Shown piece by piece: positions 13,864 through 21,706 of a stretch of 64,000 nt of DNA. The position numbers and the translations under genes are program-made. The notes under the pieces are model-generated. The model did no database searches. It saw nothing but the letters and a program-made list of their open reading frames with translations, and had not been told where the DNA came from. Numbering within the stretch: the first letter of the stretch is position 1; each line of letters begins with the position of its first letter. The DNA lies in assembly GCF_014649955.1 (NCBI RefSeq), contig NZ_BMUA01000005.1:62001-126000 (forward strand), written 5' to 3'. The stretch comes from Streptomyces violascens. Its GTDB lineage: Bacteria; Actinomycetota; Actinomycetes; Streptomycetales; Streptomycetaceae.

Positions 13864-16647
13864 TTAGTTGGAGGCCTCGCGGGCCCGCTGGTCCAGGGCG
13901 AGCCATACGCGGTCCCGGGTGACCGGCAGCTCCGTGAACCGGATGCCCGTGGCGTCGCGCAGGGCGTTCGCGAATGCGGGGCCCACCGGGTTGAAGGGGC
14001 TCTCGCTCATCGACTTGGCGCCGAGCGGGCCGATGGCGTCGGTGGTCTCCATGAAGTGGACCTCGGTGCGTGGGACGTCCGCGTACTGGGGGAGGCGGTA
14101 GCGGCGGAACGCGGCGGTGGTGACCTCGCCGCGGTCGTCGACGCGGACCGTCTCGAAGAGCGTCGCGCCGAGCGCCTGGGCGACCCCGCCCTCGACCTGG
14201 CCGCGGCACTGCATCGGGTTCATGACCTTGCCCGCGTCGGCCGCGTGGACGCTGCGCAGAATGCGGATCTCGCCGGTGTCGGGGTCCACGGCGAGGCGGA
14301 ACCACTGGGCGTTGAAGGCGACCGAGCGGGGCGAGCCGCCCCAGTGGCCGTCGGCGGCCAGCTCCTGCTCGGCGCCCCGCGCCCGGGCCGCCTCGTGGAG
14401 TTCCTTCAGCGTCACCACCCGGCCCGCGCACTCGACGGCCTCGGGCCCGAGTACGCACAGGTGGCGGGCCACCCCCGTGTGCAGGGCGGCGAAGGTCCGC
14501 AGTCGTTCGGCGAGCGAGGTCGCGGCCAGCAGGACCGCCTTGCCGGCCACGACCGTCCCCGCGGAGCCGAAGGCGCCCGTGTCGTGGCGGACCACGTCCG
14601 TGTCGGACTGGCGGACCGTGAGACGGTCCTCCGTGGTGTTCAGGGCGCCCGCGGTGATCTGCTTGTGGACGGTGGTGGTGCCGTTGCCGAACTCAGCCGT
14701 GCCCACCGCGATGTCGTACGTCCCGTCGGAGAGCAGGGAAACGCGCGCGTCGGCGTAGTGCCCGCCGGGCGGGCCCGTCGCGATCATCGCCATGGCCGTG
14801 CCCTGGCCGACGAGCCAGCCCTCGGGCGCCTTCTCGGAACTCTCGTCCTCGGCGATGGCCTTGCGGACGACCGTCAGACACTGGTCGAGACCGTACGAGG
14901 CGATGTGCAGGTCCTCCTCCTCGCCGATCGGGCTGTGCATGGCCTCGCCGGGGCCGATGATGTTCTTCTCCCGGAAGACCAGCGGGTCCATGCCGAGCCG
15001 GCGGGCCAGCTCGTCCATCACCGACTCGACGGCGAAGGTGACCTGTCCGAGTCCGTAGCCCCGGAAGGCCCCCGCCGGAACGACGTTCGTGTAGACCGAG
15101 AACGCGTCCACCTTCTTGTGCGGGGCGCGGTAGACGGCGAACGACTCACCCACGCTGTGGAACATCACGGCCGGGCCGTGGTTGCCGTACGCACCCGTGT
15201 TGGACACCACGCGCATCTGGATCGCGGTCAGGGTGCCGTCGGCTCGGGCGCCCACCTTGATTCCGATCGTGAAGGGGTGGCGGGTGGTCGCACCGTGGAA
15301 CTGCTCGGCCCGGGTGTACTCCAGTTTCACCGGGCGGCGCAGTTTCAGGGCCGTCAGCGTGACGATGTCCTCGGTCAGCATCTCCTGCTTGCCGCCGAAT
15401 CCGCCGCCCACCCGGCCCGCGACGACCCGGACCTCGTCCTCGGGCAGGTCGTACAGGGCGCACAGCGCGCGGCGCGTCAGGAACGGGGTCTGGGTGGAGG
15501 AGCGGACGGTGAGACGCTCGCCGGTGCCGTCCTCCTTGGGCTCGAAGTAGGCGACACAGCCATGGGTTTCGAGGCTGGCGTGCTGGACGCGCTGGGTGAG
15601 GAAGGTCTCCTCATGGATGACGTCCGCGTCGGCGAAGCCGTCCGCCACACAGCCGATCTCGCCGTGCACCTCACCGGCGACGTTGTTCTCCACGCGGGCG
15701 ATGCGCGCCTCGGGCCCCTTGCCCTCGTGGACCATCGGCGCGCCGGGAGCCATCGCCTCCTCGGGGTCGATGACGTACGGGAGTTCCTCGTAGACCACCT
15801 CCACCCGGCGGCAGCCCTCCTCGGCGGCCTGCTCGCTGTCGGCGACGACCGCCGCGACGCGCTGGCCGACATGGCGGACGGTGTCGTCGAGGACGCGGGT
15901 GTCGTCGGGGTCCTCGGTGGGATGCTCGTGGCGGGCGGAGGAGTACAGGGTGTCGGGGGCGTCCTCGTGGGTGAGGACGGCGTGCACGCCGGGCACGCGC
16001 AGGGCGGCGGCGGTGTCGATGGAGACGATCCGGGCGTGCGGGTGCGGGGAGCGCAGCAGCTTCATGTGGAGCAGGCCGGGCACCTCGACGTCGAAGGTGT
16101 AGCGCGCGGTACCGGTGACGACCTGCGGACCCGCCGGCGCGCCGAGACTCTTGCCAACCGCCATGCCCGCACAGGGCCGTTCGGTGTGCCGCACACCTCG
16201 TACGGCGTCCTCGATGGCGCGGTAGCCGGTGCAGCGGCAGATGTTCCCCTTGAACGCGCGGGGCAGATCGGCCAGCTTGTGGTCGTCGTGCTCGGTGCCC
16301 TGCTCGGCTTCGAGAGCGGCTGTCGTCATCAGGAACCCGGCGGTGCAGAAGCCGCACTGGAAACCCTGGGCATCGAGGAACTTCCTCTGTACGGGATGGA
16401 GTTCACCCTCCGGCGAGGCGAGTCCCTCGACCGTCGTCACGCTGCGGCCCTTTGCCCGCACCGCCGGATACAGGCAGCTGTGCACCGGCTCGCCGTCCAC
16501 GTGGACGGTGCAGGCTCCGCAGTCCCCCTGGTCGCAGCCCTTCTTCACGCCGAACCAGCCGCGCTCGCGGAGATACGTACGCAGACACTGGCCCGCCCTC
16601 GGCTCGGTGTCGAAGGGCTGGTTGTTGACCTCGATGTCGAAGCTCAT
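13864..16647 (-). CDS. Xanthine dehydrogenase/aldehyde oxidase-type subunit: [2Fe-2S] domain fused to molybdopterin domain
   Basis: This 927-residue molybdenum hydroxylase subunit has residues 1-165 with both [2Fe-2S] clusters of the family: a plant-type site GCDQGDCGACTV with a further cysteine in HSCLY, and the second cluster in QCGFCTAGF and ICRCTGYRAIEDA. The remainder is the molybdenum-cofactor part, with GRVGGGFGGKQE (about residue 440), GAFRGYGLGQ and the C-terminal QVEGGVAQALGATL. ATG 16647 overlaps the stop of the FAD-subunit gene as ATGA, so the two are translationally coupled. Such enzymes hydroxylate purines, aldehydes or N-heterocycles using water as oxygen donor. The substrate is not set by sequence. 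The iron-sulfur and molybdenum domains are usually separate small and large subunits in bacteria, so the fusion order is notable though not unique. Confidence 0.9.
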   Translation of the reverse strand: MSFDIEVNNQPFDTEPRAGQCLRTYLRERGWFGVKKGCDQGDCGACTVHVDGEPVHSCLYPAVRAKGRSVTTVEGLASPEGELHPVQRKFLDAQGFQCGFCTAGFLMTTAALEAEQGTEHDDHKLADLPRAFKGNICRCTGYRAIEDAVRGVRHTERPCAGMAVGKSLGAPAGPQVVTGTARYTFDVEVPGLLHMKLLRSPHPHARIVSIDTAAALRVPGVHAVLTHEDAPDTLYSSARHEHPTEDPDDTRVLDDTVRHVGQRVAAVVADSEQAAEEGCRRVEVVYEELPYVIDPEEAMAPGAPMVHEGKGPEARIARVENNVAGEVHGEIGCVADGFADADVIHEETFLTQRVQHASLETHGCVAYFEPKEDGTGERLTVRSSTQTPFLTRRALCALYDLPEDEVRVVAGRVGGGFGGKQEMLTEDIVTLTALKLRRPVKLEYTRAEQFHGATTRHPFTIGIKVGARADGTLTAIQMRVVSNTGAYGNHGPAVMFHSVGESFAVYRAPHKKVDAFSVYTNVVPAGAFRGYGLGQVTFAVESVMDELARRLGMDPLVFREKNIIGPGEAMHSPIGEEEDLHIASYGLDQCLTVVRKAIAEDESSEKAPEGWLVGQGTAMAMIATGPPGGHYADARVSLLSDGTYDIAVGTAEFGNGTTTVHKQITAGALNTTEDRLTVRQSDTDVVRHDTGAFGSAGTVVAGKAVLLAATSLAERLRTFAALHTGVARHLCVLGPEAVECAGRVVTLKELHEAARARGAEQELAADGHWGGSPRSVAFNAQWFRLAVDPDTGEIRILRSVHAADAGKVMNPMQCRGQVEGGVAQALGATLFETVRVDDRGEVTTAAFRRYRLPQYADVPRTEVHFMETTDAIGPLGAKSMSESPFNPVGPAFANALRDATGIRFTELPVTRDRVWLALDQRAREASN

Positions 16648-17477
16648 CGCACACCGTCCCGGGAGAGCCGAGTCAGTTCGTGGCGGACTTCCTCGGCGAG
16701 GCGGAATCCCATGTGCCGCCGCCACTCGGGCAGTCCGTGGATGTCGTCGTACCAGTCGTCCTCGCCGACGGCCACCTCGATCGCCCGCCGCAGTTCGCCC
16801 CGGTCCGGAGGCAGCGGGAACCAGAGGCGGAACGGCCGAACGGTCGCCGCGCTGATCGTCACCGCCATCGAGCCGTCCACGGGGTCGAGCGTCCCGATGA
16901 CCAGCGCGCCCGAGCGGCCGAGCCCGTACAGCGATGCCTGCCGGAAGGCCGTATGGCAGCCCAGCGCCCGCGCGGGCAGGGTGACCGAGCGGAGCAGCTC
17001 GCCCTCGTCGAGGACCTTGCGGCCCGCGCCGGTGATGAAATCGACGACCTTGACGCTCCGCAGCGAGCCCGCCTGCGACTGGAGCAGGCACGAGCCGTCC
17101 AGCGCGGCGGTCAGCGAGATCATGGGTCCGGCGGGCAGACCGTTGCAGAGGTTTCCGCCCACGGTCGCCATGTTCCAGATCTTGAACGAGGCCAGAAAGG
17201 CCCGGCAGCACTGCTCGAACAGAGGTGCCGACCGAGGCGTGAACTGCCGTCCGAACCGCGACAGTTGGGCGATGGTGCACGTCGCCGCGATCTCCAGCGA
17301 CCCGTCCCCTCCGAGGCTCAGCGACTCCCATCCCATGCGGCTCAGATCCACCAGACGCCGCAGGTGCGGCTGCGGTTCGGAGAACAGATAGGTGCCTCCG
17401 CCCAGCCATGCGTCACCAGGTTGCCAGGGCTCACGAAGCCGCGCGTCCCGCACGTCCGCCACCGTGTTCAGATCCAT
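16644..17477 (-). CDS. Xanthine dehydrogenase/CO dehydrogenase-type FAD-binding subunit
   Basis: This 277-residue flavoprotein subunit is CoxM/XdhB-like. The FAD-binding motifs of the family are visible: WLGGGTYL (AGGTxL type, about residues 24-31) and ATVGGNLCNGLPAGPM (about residues 104-119). The C-terminal part is the CO_deh_flav_C fold. ATG 17477 opens the operon; its stop overlaps the start of the fused iron-sulfur/molybdenum gene. It carries electrons from the iron-sulfur clusters to NAD or another acceptor. No molybdenum-cofactor maturation gene (XdhC) is adjacent, and the 174 bases upstream contain no recognised operator. Confidence 0.9.
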   Translation of the reverse strand: MDLNTVADVRDARLREPWQPGDAWLGGGTYLFSEPQPHLRRLVDLSRMGWESLSLGGDGSLEIAATCTIAQLSRFGRQFTPRSAPLFEQCCRAFLASFKIWNMATVGGNLCNGLPAGPMISLTAALDGSCLLQSQAGSLRSVKVVDFITGAGRKVLDEGELLRSVTLPARALGCHTAFRQASLYGLGRSGALVIGTLDPVDGSMAVTISAATVRPFRLWFPLPPDRGELRRAIEVAVGEDDWYDDIHGLPEWRRHMGFRLAEEVRHELTRLSRDGVR

Positions 17478-17651
17478 GTCTTCCCCCGTGCTTCGACCAC
17501 TGCATCCAGGCCAGTGAAGCCGCGGGAGAGGCCGAAAACGACTGGCTCAGCACACGGAAAACGTCATCGGGGTGAGCCGCGTACTGGATGAACAACCAGG
17601 GGGCATCCGGCCCGATCCGTGGGGAGCGTGCGGGGTGGCCTGGTTCGCGGA

Positions 17652-18313
17652 TCAGCGTGGCCCGCCGGCTTCCGCCGCCGTCTTCAATTCACGCAGCCAC
17701 GCATCGAGGCCGTCGCTGAGCATCTTGGTCGCGACGGGTACGTTCGCGTCGACCTGGGGGCCCGTGTGGGTTTCCTCGGTGCGTACGAGGACGCCGCCCT
17801 TGACCCTCGTGAAGTTCCACACGTGGACGCCGTCGATGTGCAGCCCCTCGCCGATCGCGGGGCCGGTCCAGCGGATACAGGAGTTGTGCTTGATCTGCTG
17901 GACGGTCGAAGTGATGTCCAGGCTGGTGGCGGGATCGAGGGGTTGGGCGGCACCGGGGTGGTCCACAGGAAGGCCGAGCCCTTCCGGAAGGGGCCGTGGT
18001 CGAGCAGTTCCGAGGTCTTGACCGCGGCCTGCCAGGAAGGCCAGCGCTCGACGTCGGTCTGCAGCTTCCAAATAGGGCTCAGCGGTGCATGGATAACGGT
18101 CTCGGTCCGGTAGCGGACGCGGGCATCCGGGTCGACGCCCTCCCCACGGCAGGTGAGCGACTTGCCGGGGTGGGGAGCGGCTCCGGCGGGCGCCGCCGCC
18201 ATCGTGCCGAGGAAGGTGACGGCGAGCGGGACGGCGACCAGCGCCACGCGGAGGCTGTTGCCGCGCACGCGGCGGTCCGATCCGGCGGACGGCTCTGCTG
18301 CTGAGGCTGACAT
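17652..18313 (-). pseudogene. Frameshifted secreted SRPBCC (polyketide cyclase/START-like) gene
   Basis: From ATG 18313 the first frame encodes a signal peptide (VALVAVPLAVTFLGTMAAAPAGA) and the start of an SRPBCC domain (ETVIHAPLSPIWKL, then VERWPSWQAAVKTSE). Near 17945 the match continues in another frame (DPATSLDITSTVQQIKHN ... WLRELKTAAEAGG) to the stop at 17652. One base lost or gained in a run of cytosines around 17935-17950 separates the halves. The intact protein would be about 219 residues and bind a hydrophobic ligand outside the cytoplasm. It is divergent from the TetR gene at 18549, with a palindrome between them, so the pair probably formed a regulator-target unit. A sequencing error is a serious alternative to a true pseudogene. 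Confidence 0.75.
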
Positions 18314-18441
18314 GACGTTCCCCTTGAGATGAGTGAGTAGGTGAGCGAGCGAGCCAGTGGCCTGGTGTGCGCCGATGAGTGCGAGTGGCCGGGCGGGACG
18401 GAGGCCCGCCCTCTGAATGTCATTTAGGAGGCTTGCCGTTC

Positions 18442-18456
18442 GTTAGAAGTTCTAAC
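18442..18456. promoter_or_regulatory. Perfect palindrome, probable TetR operator
   Basis: GTTAGAA-G-TTCTAAC is a perfect 7-1-7 inverted repeat in the divergent interval between the SRPBCC and TetR genes. A further half-site TCTAAC lies at 18495-18500. The surrounding bases are unusually AT-rich for the window, as expected of promoters. The position, symmetry and local TetR gene make it a strong candidate for the regulator's binding site. Confidence 0.6.
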
Positions 18457-18548
18457 ACTCGACTGCGGGGGCCGTCAATAACCTTCGTGATAGCCTCTAA
18501 CTAAATCTGGCGGCTTCAGCCGCGGCCGTACGGAGAGGTGGCAGGCCA

Positions 18549-19208
18549 GTGGCGGAATCGGGCGCCAAGACGCCGCGCGAGCGCTATCGCGCGCAGGTCC
18601 GGGCGGAGATCAAGCAGCACGCGTGGGAGCAGATCGCCACGGCGGGGGCGTCCGCGCTGTCCCTCAACGCGATCGCCAAGCAGATGGGGCTGAGCGGGCC
18701 CGCGCTCTACCGCTACTTCGCCGGCCGGGACGAGCTGATCACCGAGCTTGTCCGGGACGCGTACCGGAGCCTCGCCGACACCCTCCGCATGGCCACCGAG
18801 GCCTCCAAGTCCGGCGCCGACATCGCCGCGCTGGCGCACGCGCTGCGCGACTGGGCCCTGGAGGACCCCAACCGCTACTTCCTCGTCTACGGCACGCCCG
18901 TCCCCGGCTACCACGCGCCCGACGACATCACCGTCATCGCCGACGGGATCATGAGGATGCTGCTCGACGCATGTACGGCCCTGCCCTCCGACGGGCCCGC
19001 GGCGCCGTTCGCCGAACACCTCCAGGAACACCGGCGATGGGCGGAGGGGCACCCCGCCCCGCCGGCCGCCCTCCACAGAGCCCTGGTCTTCTGGACGAGA
19101 CTGCACGGCGTCCTGTCCCTGGAAGCCGCGGGCCACTTCGCCGGTATGGGATTCGACCCCGGGCAGCTGTACGCCGCCGAACTGGACGACCTGCGGCGAC
19201 AGCCGTGA
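18549..19208 (+). CDS. TetR family transcriptional regulator
   Basis: This 219-residue repressor has a TetR_N helix-turn-helix at residues 12-60 (LSLNAIAKQMGLSGPALYRYFAGRDELI) and a WHG-type ligand domain in the C-terminal half (HRALVFWTRLHGVLSLEAAGHF). GTG 18549 is preceded by GAGAGG about ten bases upstream. It lies back to back with the SRPBCC gene and next to the palindrome at 18442, so it probably represses itself and that gene. The ligand is unknown. Its 3' end is only 12 bases from the convergent LysR gene. Confidence 0.9.
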   Translation: MAESGAKTPRERYRAQVRAEIKQHAWEQIATAGASALSLNAIAKQMGLSGPALYRYFAGRDELITELVRDAYRSLADTLRMATEASKSGADIAALAHALRDWALEDPNRYFLVYGTPVPGYHAPDDITVIADGIMRMLLDACTALPSDGPAAPFAEHLQEHRRWAEGHPAPPAALHRALVFWTRLHGVLSLEAAGHFAGMGFDPGQLYAAELDDLRRQP

Positions 19209-19220
19209 ACTCCCTTGTTG

Positions 19221-20138
19221 TCACGCCTTGTTGGTGGGTGAGCCCACCGCACGGAGGAGGGCGGCCCGGCAGGCCTGGATGGCGGGGTGGCGGCTGCTTC
19301 CGCGGCGTACGACCGTGAAGATGCGGCGGGTGCGCCGACCGCGGGGGAGCCGGCGCAGGGGGACCGTCGGGCCTCGCCCGTTCCAGATGAGGTCCGGCAG
19401 GAACGCCGCGGCGTGCTTCTGCTCGACCAGGCGCAGGTGGAGCAGGAGGTCGGTGGTCTCGAACCGTACGTCCGGCTCGAAGCCGGCGTTGCGGCACAAG
19501 GTCATGGCCCAGTGCCGGGCGCCCGTGCCCTCGGGTTCCATGACCCACGGGTGGCCGGCGAGGGCGCGCAGCGCCGCCAACGGGGTCTCGAAGCCCGGCA
19601 CTTCGGACTGCGGCAGCGCGAGGTGGAGGGGGTCGTCGAGCAGGTCCTCCTCTTCGAGTTCGGCCGGGCGCGGGTTGGGGTTGCCGGGGTACTCCTCGGC
19701 GAGCACCAGGTCGAAGTCGCGGGCCTGAAGGGCGGGCAGGGCGCCCTCCGGCTCCATGTGCGTGACGTGGACGCGCAGATGCGGGTGTGCGTCACGCAGC
19801 AGGCCGAGCGCGGTCGGGATCAGAGCCAGGGCGGCCGTCTGGAACGAGGCGATGCGCAACGTGCCGGTCAGGTCGGTCAGGGAGGTGGCGATGTCCGCCT
19901 CCGCGCGCTCCAGGCGTTCGAGCACCGCTTCGGTGTGGGCGACGAGGATCTCGGCCTGCTCGGTCAGCCGCACCCGCCGCCCGACCGGTTCGAGCAGCGG
20001 GACGCCGACCTCGGCCTCCAGTTGGGCGAGGTGCTGGGAGACGGAGGAGGGGGCGTAGGACAGGGCCGCGGCGACGGCCGCGAGCGTGCCGCGGTGCTTG
20101 AGCTCGCGCAGCAGGCGCAGCCGGTGCAGGTCGAACAT
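19221..20138 (-). CDS. LysR family transcriptional regulator
   Basis: This 305-residue regulator has an N-terminal helix-turn-helix at residues 2-60 (LAAVAAALSYAPSSVSQHLAQLEAEVG) and a type 2 periplasmic-binding-protein effector domain from about residue 88 to 300. ATG 20138 gives the usual MFDLHRLRLLREL opening; upstream in-frame codons lack family similarity. It is divergent from the PLP-enzyme gene at 20290 and its effector domain resembles LysR proteins linked to amino acid catabolism. The inverted repeat at 20238-20263 between the two genes is the probable binding site. The enzyme gene is therefore the likely target. Confidence 0.88.
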   Translation of the reverse strand: MFDLHRLRLLRELKHRGTLAAVAAALSYAPSSVSQHLAQLEAEVGVPLLEPVGRRVRLTEQAEILVAHTEAVLERLERAEADIATSLTDLTGTLRIASFQTAALALIPTALGLLRDAHPHLRVHVTHMEPEGALPALQARDFDLVLAEEYPGNPNPRPAELEEEDLLDDPLHLALPQSEVPGFETPLAALRALAGHPWVMEPEGTGARHWAMTLCRNAGFEPDVRFETTDLLLHLRLVEQKHAAAFLPDLIWNGRGPTVPLRRLPRGRRTRRIFTVVRRGSSRHPAIQACRAALLRAVGSPTNKA

Positions 20139-20237
20139 CGTCGGACCGCCCTCCGGGCCGTCGCGGAGCACCCGCCTCGGAGGATGGCGCCGAGTGGCCG
20201 ATGGCCGGCGTTTACGTCGGGTTTTGTGATGAGTATA

Positions 20238-20263
20238 GATCGGAAAGATTCGCTGGACCGATC
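20238..20263. promoter_or_regulatory. Inverted repeat between divergent LysR and PLP-enzyme genes
   Basis: GATCGG at 20238-20243 and CCGATC at 20258-20263 form arms 14 bases apart in the 150-base divergent interval. LysR regulators bind interrupted dyads of this spacing. The site lies about 25 bases before the GTG of the enzyme gene and 100 bases from the regulator start. Confidence 0.45.
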
Positions 20264-20289
20264 GGAGAGGGCCGCCGCATCCTGGTCGG

Positions 20290-21435
20290 GTGCCCGAGAA
20301 CGCTTCCTCCCTCCGTGTCCTTCCGTGGTCCGCGCGGCCCGGCGCGCGTGCCTGGCGGTGTGAACCCGCACCCTCCCGGGTGCGGGACTTCCATGCCACG
20401 CTGCCCGACTACGCTCCCACCCCCTTGATCGAACTCCCGCTGCTGGCAAGGGAATTGGGCGTGGGCCGCGTCTTCGTCAAGGACGAGTCGTCCCGGCTGG
20501 GTCTTCCGGCCTTCAAGGCGCTGGGTGCGTCCTGGGCCGTCCGCCGCATCCTCGCCGAGCGGGCCGCGAGCGGCGAGGATGCGCTCCCGGTCACCCTGGT
20601 GACCGCCACCGACGGCAACCACGGCCGCGCGGTGGCCCGCATGGCCCGCCTGCTCGGGCAGCGTGCCCATGTCTTCGTGCCCCAGGGGGTGCATCCGCAG
20701 GCGGTGTCCGCCATCGCCGCCGAACGGGCCGAGGTCACCCAGGTCGCGGGGCCCTACGACCAGGCGGTACGGCTGGCGGCCGAGGCGAGTGCGGCGGCGG
20801 ACTCGGTCCTGGTCCAGGACACGGCCTGGCCGGGCTATGAACGCATCCCCGGGTGGATCGTCGAGGGCTACTCCACCCTCTGCGCCGAGATCGACGAGCA
20901 GTTGACGGCGGCGGGCGTCACCTCGGGGCCCGGCCTCGTCGCCGTGCCGGTGGGAGTCGGGTCGCTGGCCCAGGCCGTGGTCACCCACTACCGCAGCCGC
21001 CCCTCGGGGCGTGGCCCCGCGCTGCTCTCGGTGGAGCCGGAGGCCGCGGCCTGCGTCCTGGAAAGCCTCTCGCTGGGTGCGCCCGTCAGCATCACCACCG
21101 GCGCCACCACCATGGCCGGGCTGAACTGCGGCACCCCGTCCAGCATCGCCTGGCCCCACCTGCGCGACGGTCTGGACGCGGCCGTCGCCATCACCGACCC
21201 CGACGCGGCCCGCGCGGCCGCCCGTCTCGCCGAACTCGGCGTCTCCTCGGGGCCCTGCGGGGCCGCGGCGCTCGCCGGGCTGCGGGCAGCGCTCACCGGC
21301 GCGGGCGCCGACGAACGCCGTACGACGCTCGGGCTCGGCCCGTGCTCGGTGGTCGTCCTGCTCAGCACCGAGGGCACGGCCGCCAACCCGTACTCCGACG
21401 CCGGCCCCGCAGCGGCCGGCCGACCGACTTCGTGA
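20290..21435 (+). CDS. Diaminopropionate ammonia-lyase-like PLP enzyme
   Basis: This 381-residue fold-type II PLP enzyme belongs to the tryptophan-synthase-beta superfamily. The PLP lysine is in SSRLGLPAFKALGASWAV (about residues 66-84), the cofactor-ring contact in TATDGNHGRAVA, and the phosphate-binding glycine loop near PVGVGSLAQAV. The SRLGLPAFKALG phrase is characteristic of diaminopropionate ammonia-lyase (DpaL/YgeX), which converts 2,3-diaminopropionate to pyruvate and ammonia, although other alpha,beta-eliminating lyases remain possible. The start is GTG 20290; a GAGAGG about 20 bases upstream is distant. Control by the divergent LysR gene is likely. The last 20 residues are low-complexity. 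Confidence 0.8.
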   Translation: MPENASSLRVLPWSARPGARAWRCEPAPSRVRDFHATLPDYAPTPLIELPLLARELGVGRVFVKDESSRLGLPAFKALGASWAVRRILAERAASGEDALPVTLVTATDGNHGRAVARMARLLGQRAHVFVPQGVHPQAVSAIAAERAEVTQVAGPYDQAVRLAAEASAAADSVLVQDTAWPGYERIPGWIVEGYSTLCAEIDEQLTAAGVTSGPGLVAVPVGVGSLAQAVVTHYRSRPSGRGPALLSVEPEAAACVLESLSLGAPVSITTGATTMAGLNCGTPSSIAWPHLRDGLDAAVAITDPDAARAAARLAELGVSSGPCGAAALAGLRAALTGAGADERRTTLGLGPCSVVVLLSTEGTAANPYSDAGPAAAGRPTS

Positions 21436-21549
21436 CGGCGCTCGGTGTCCCCGGCCACCCGGTCGGCGCCGGCTCAACAGAGGGAGGGGGACCGTCCGCA
21501 CCGTGGGCGGCGTCTGGGCAGCCGTCGGCCGGTTTGCTAGCTTCGAGGC

Positions 21550-21633
21550 ATGGTTGCCCAGGCTGAGAACTTCGCGTCGCGTCGCTATGTCGACCTGCGG
21601 CGCCAAGGTACGGCCACCTGTTGCCCGAGCTGA
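21550..21633 (+). CDS. Candidate cysteine-type leader peptide before the ROK gene
   Basis: ATG 21550 opens a 27-residue frame whose core RRYVDLRRQGTATCC matches the RxxVDLxR...C pattern of short actinobacterial leader peptides found before sulfur-assimilation genes; the two adjacent cysteine codons (TGT TGC) sit three codons before the stop at 21631-21633. TAGCTT at 21538-21543 looks like a -10 element only six bases before the ATG, so the frame may be translated from a leaderless transcript. The ROK gene starts 73 bases after the stop. Translation stalling at the cysteine codons could couple the downstream gene to cysteine supply. A small hairpin (CCGGA/TCCGG, 21639-21653) follows. Confidence 0.6.
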   Translation: MVAQAENFASRRYVDLRRQGTATCCPS

Positions 21634-21706
21634 GGCGGCCGGAGCGGGTCCGGATCGCCGACGACGAGACGGCGCGGTGTCCGACCAGCTCCCGAGGAAG
21701 AAACCC

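Noticed and set aside
14056..17391. Long plus-strand open frame opposite the molybdoenzyme genes
   Set aside because: It mirrors the xanthine dehydrogenase genes, whose cofactor motifs are unambiguous.
13864..17409. Single 1181-codon frame covering both molybdoenzyme genes
   Set aside because: The first quarter of the frame translates to nonsense; the FAD subunit is encoded in another frame to 16644, and the true start of the fused subunit is ATG 16647.
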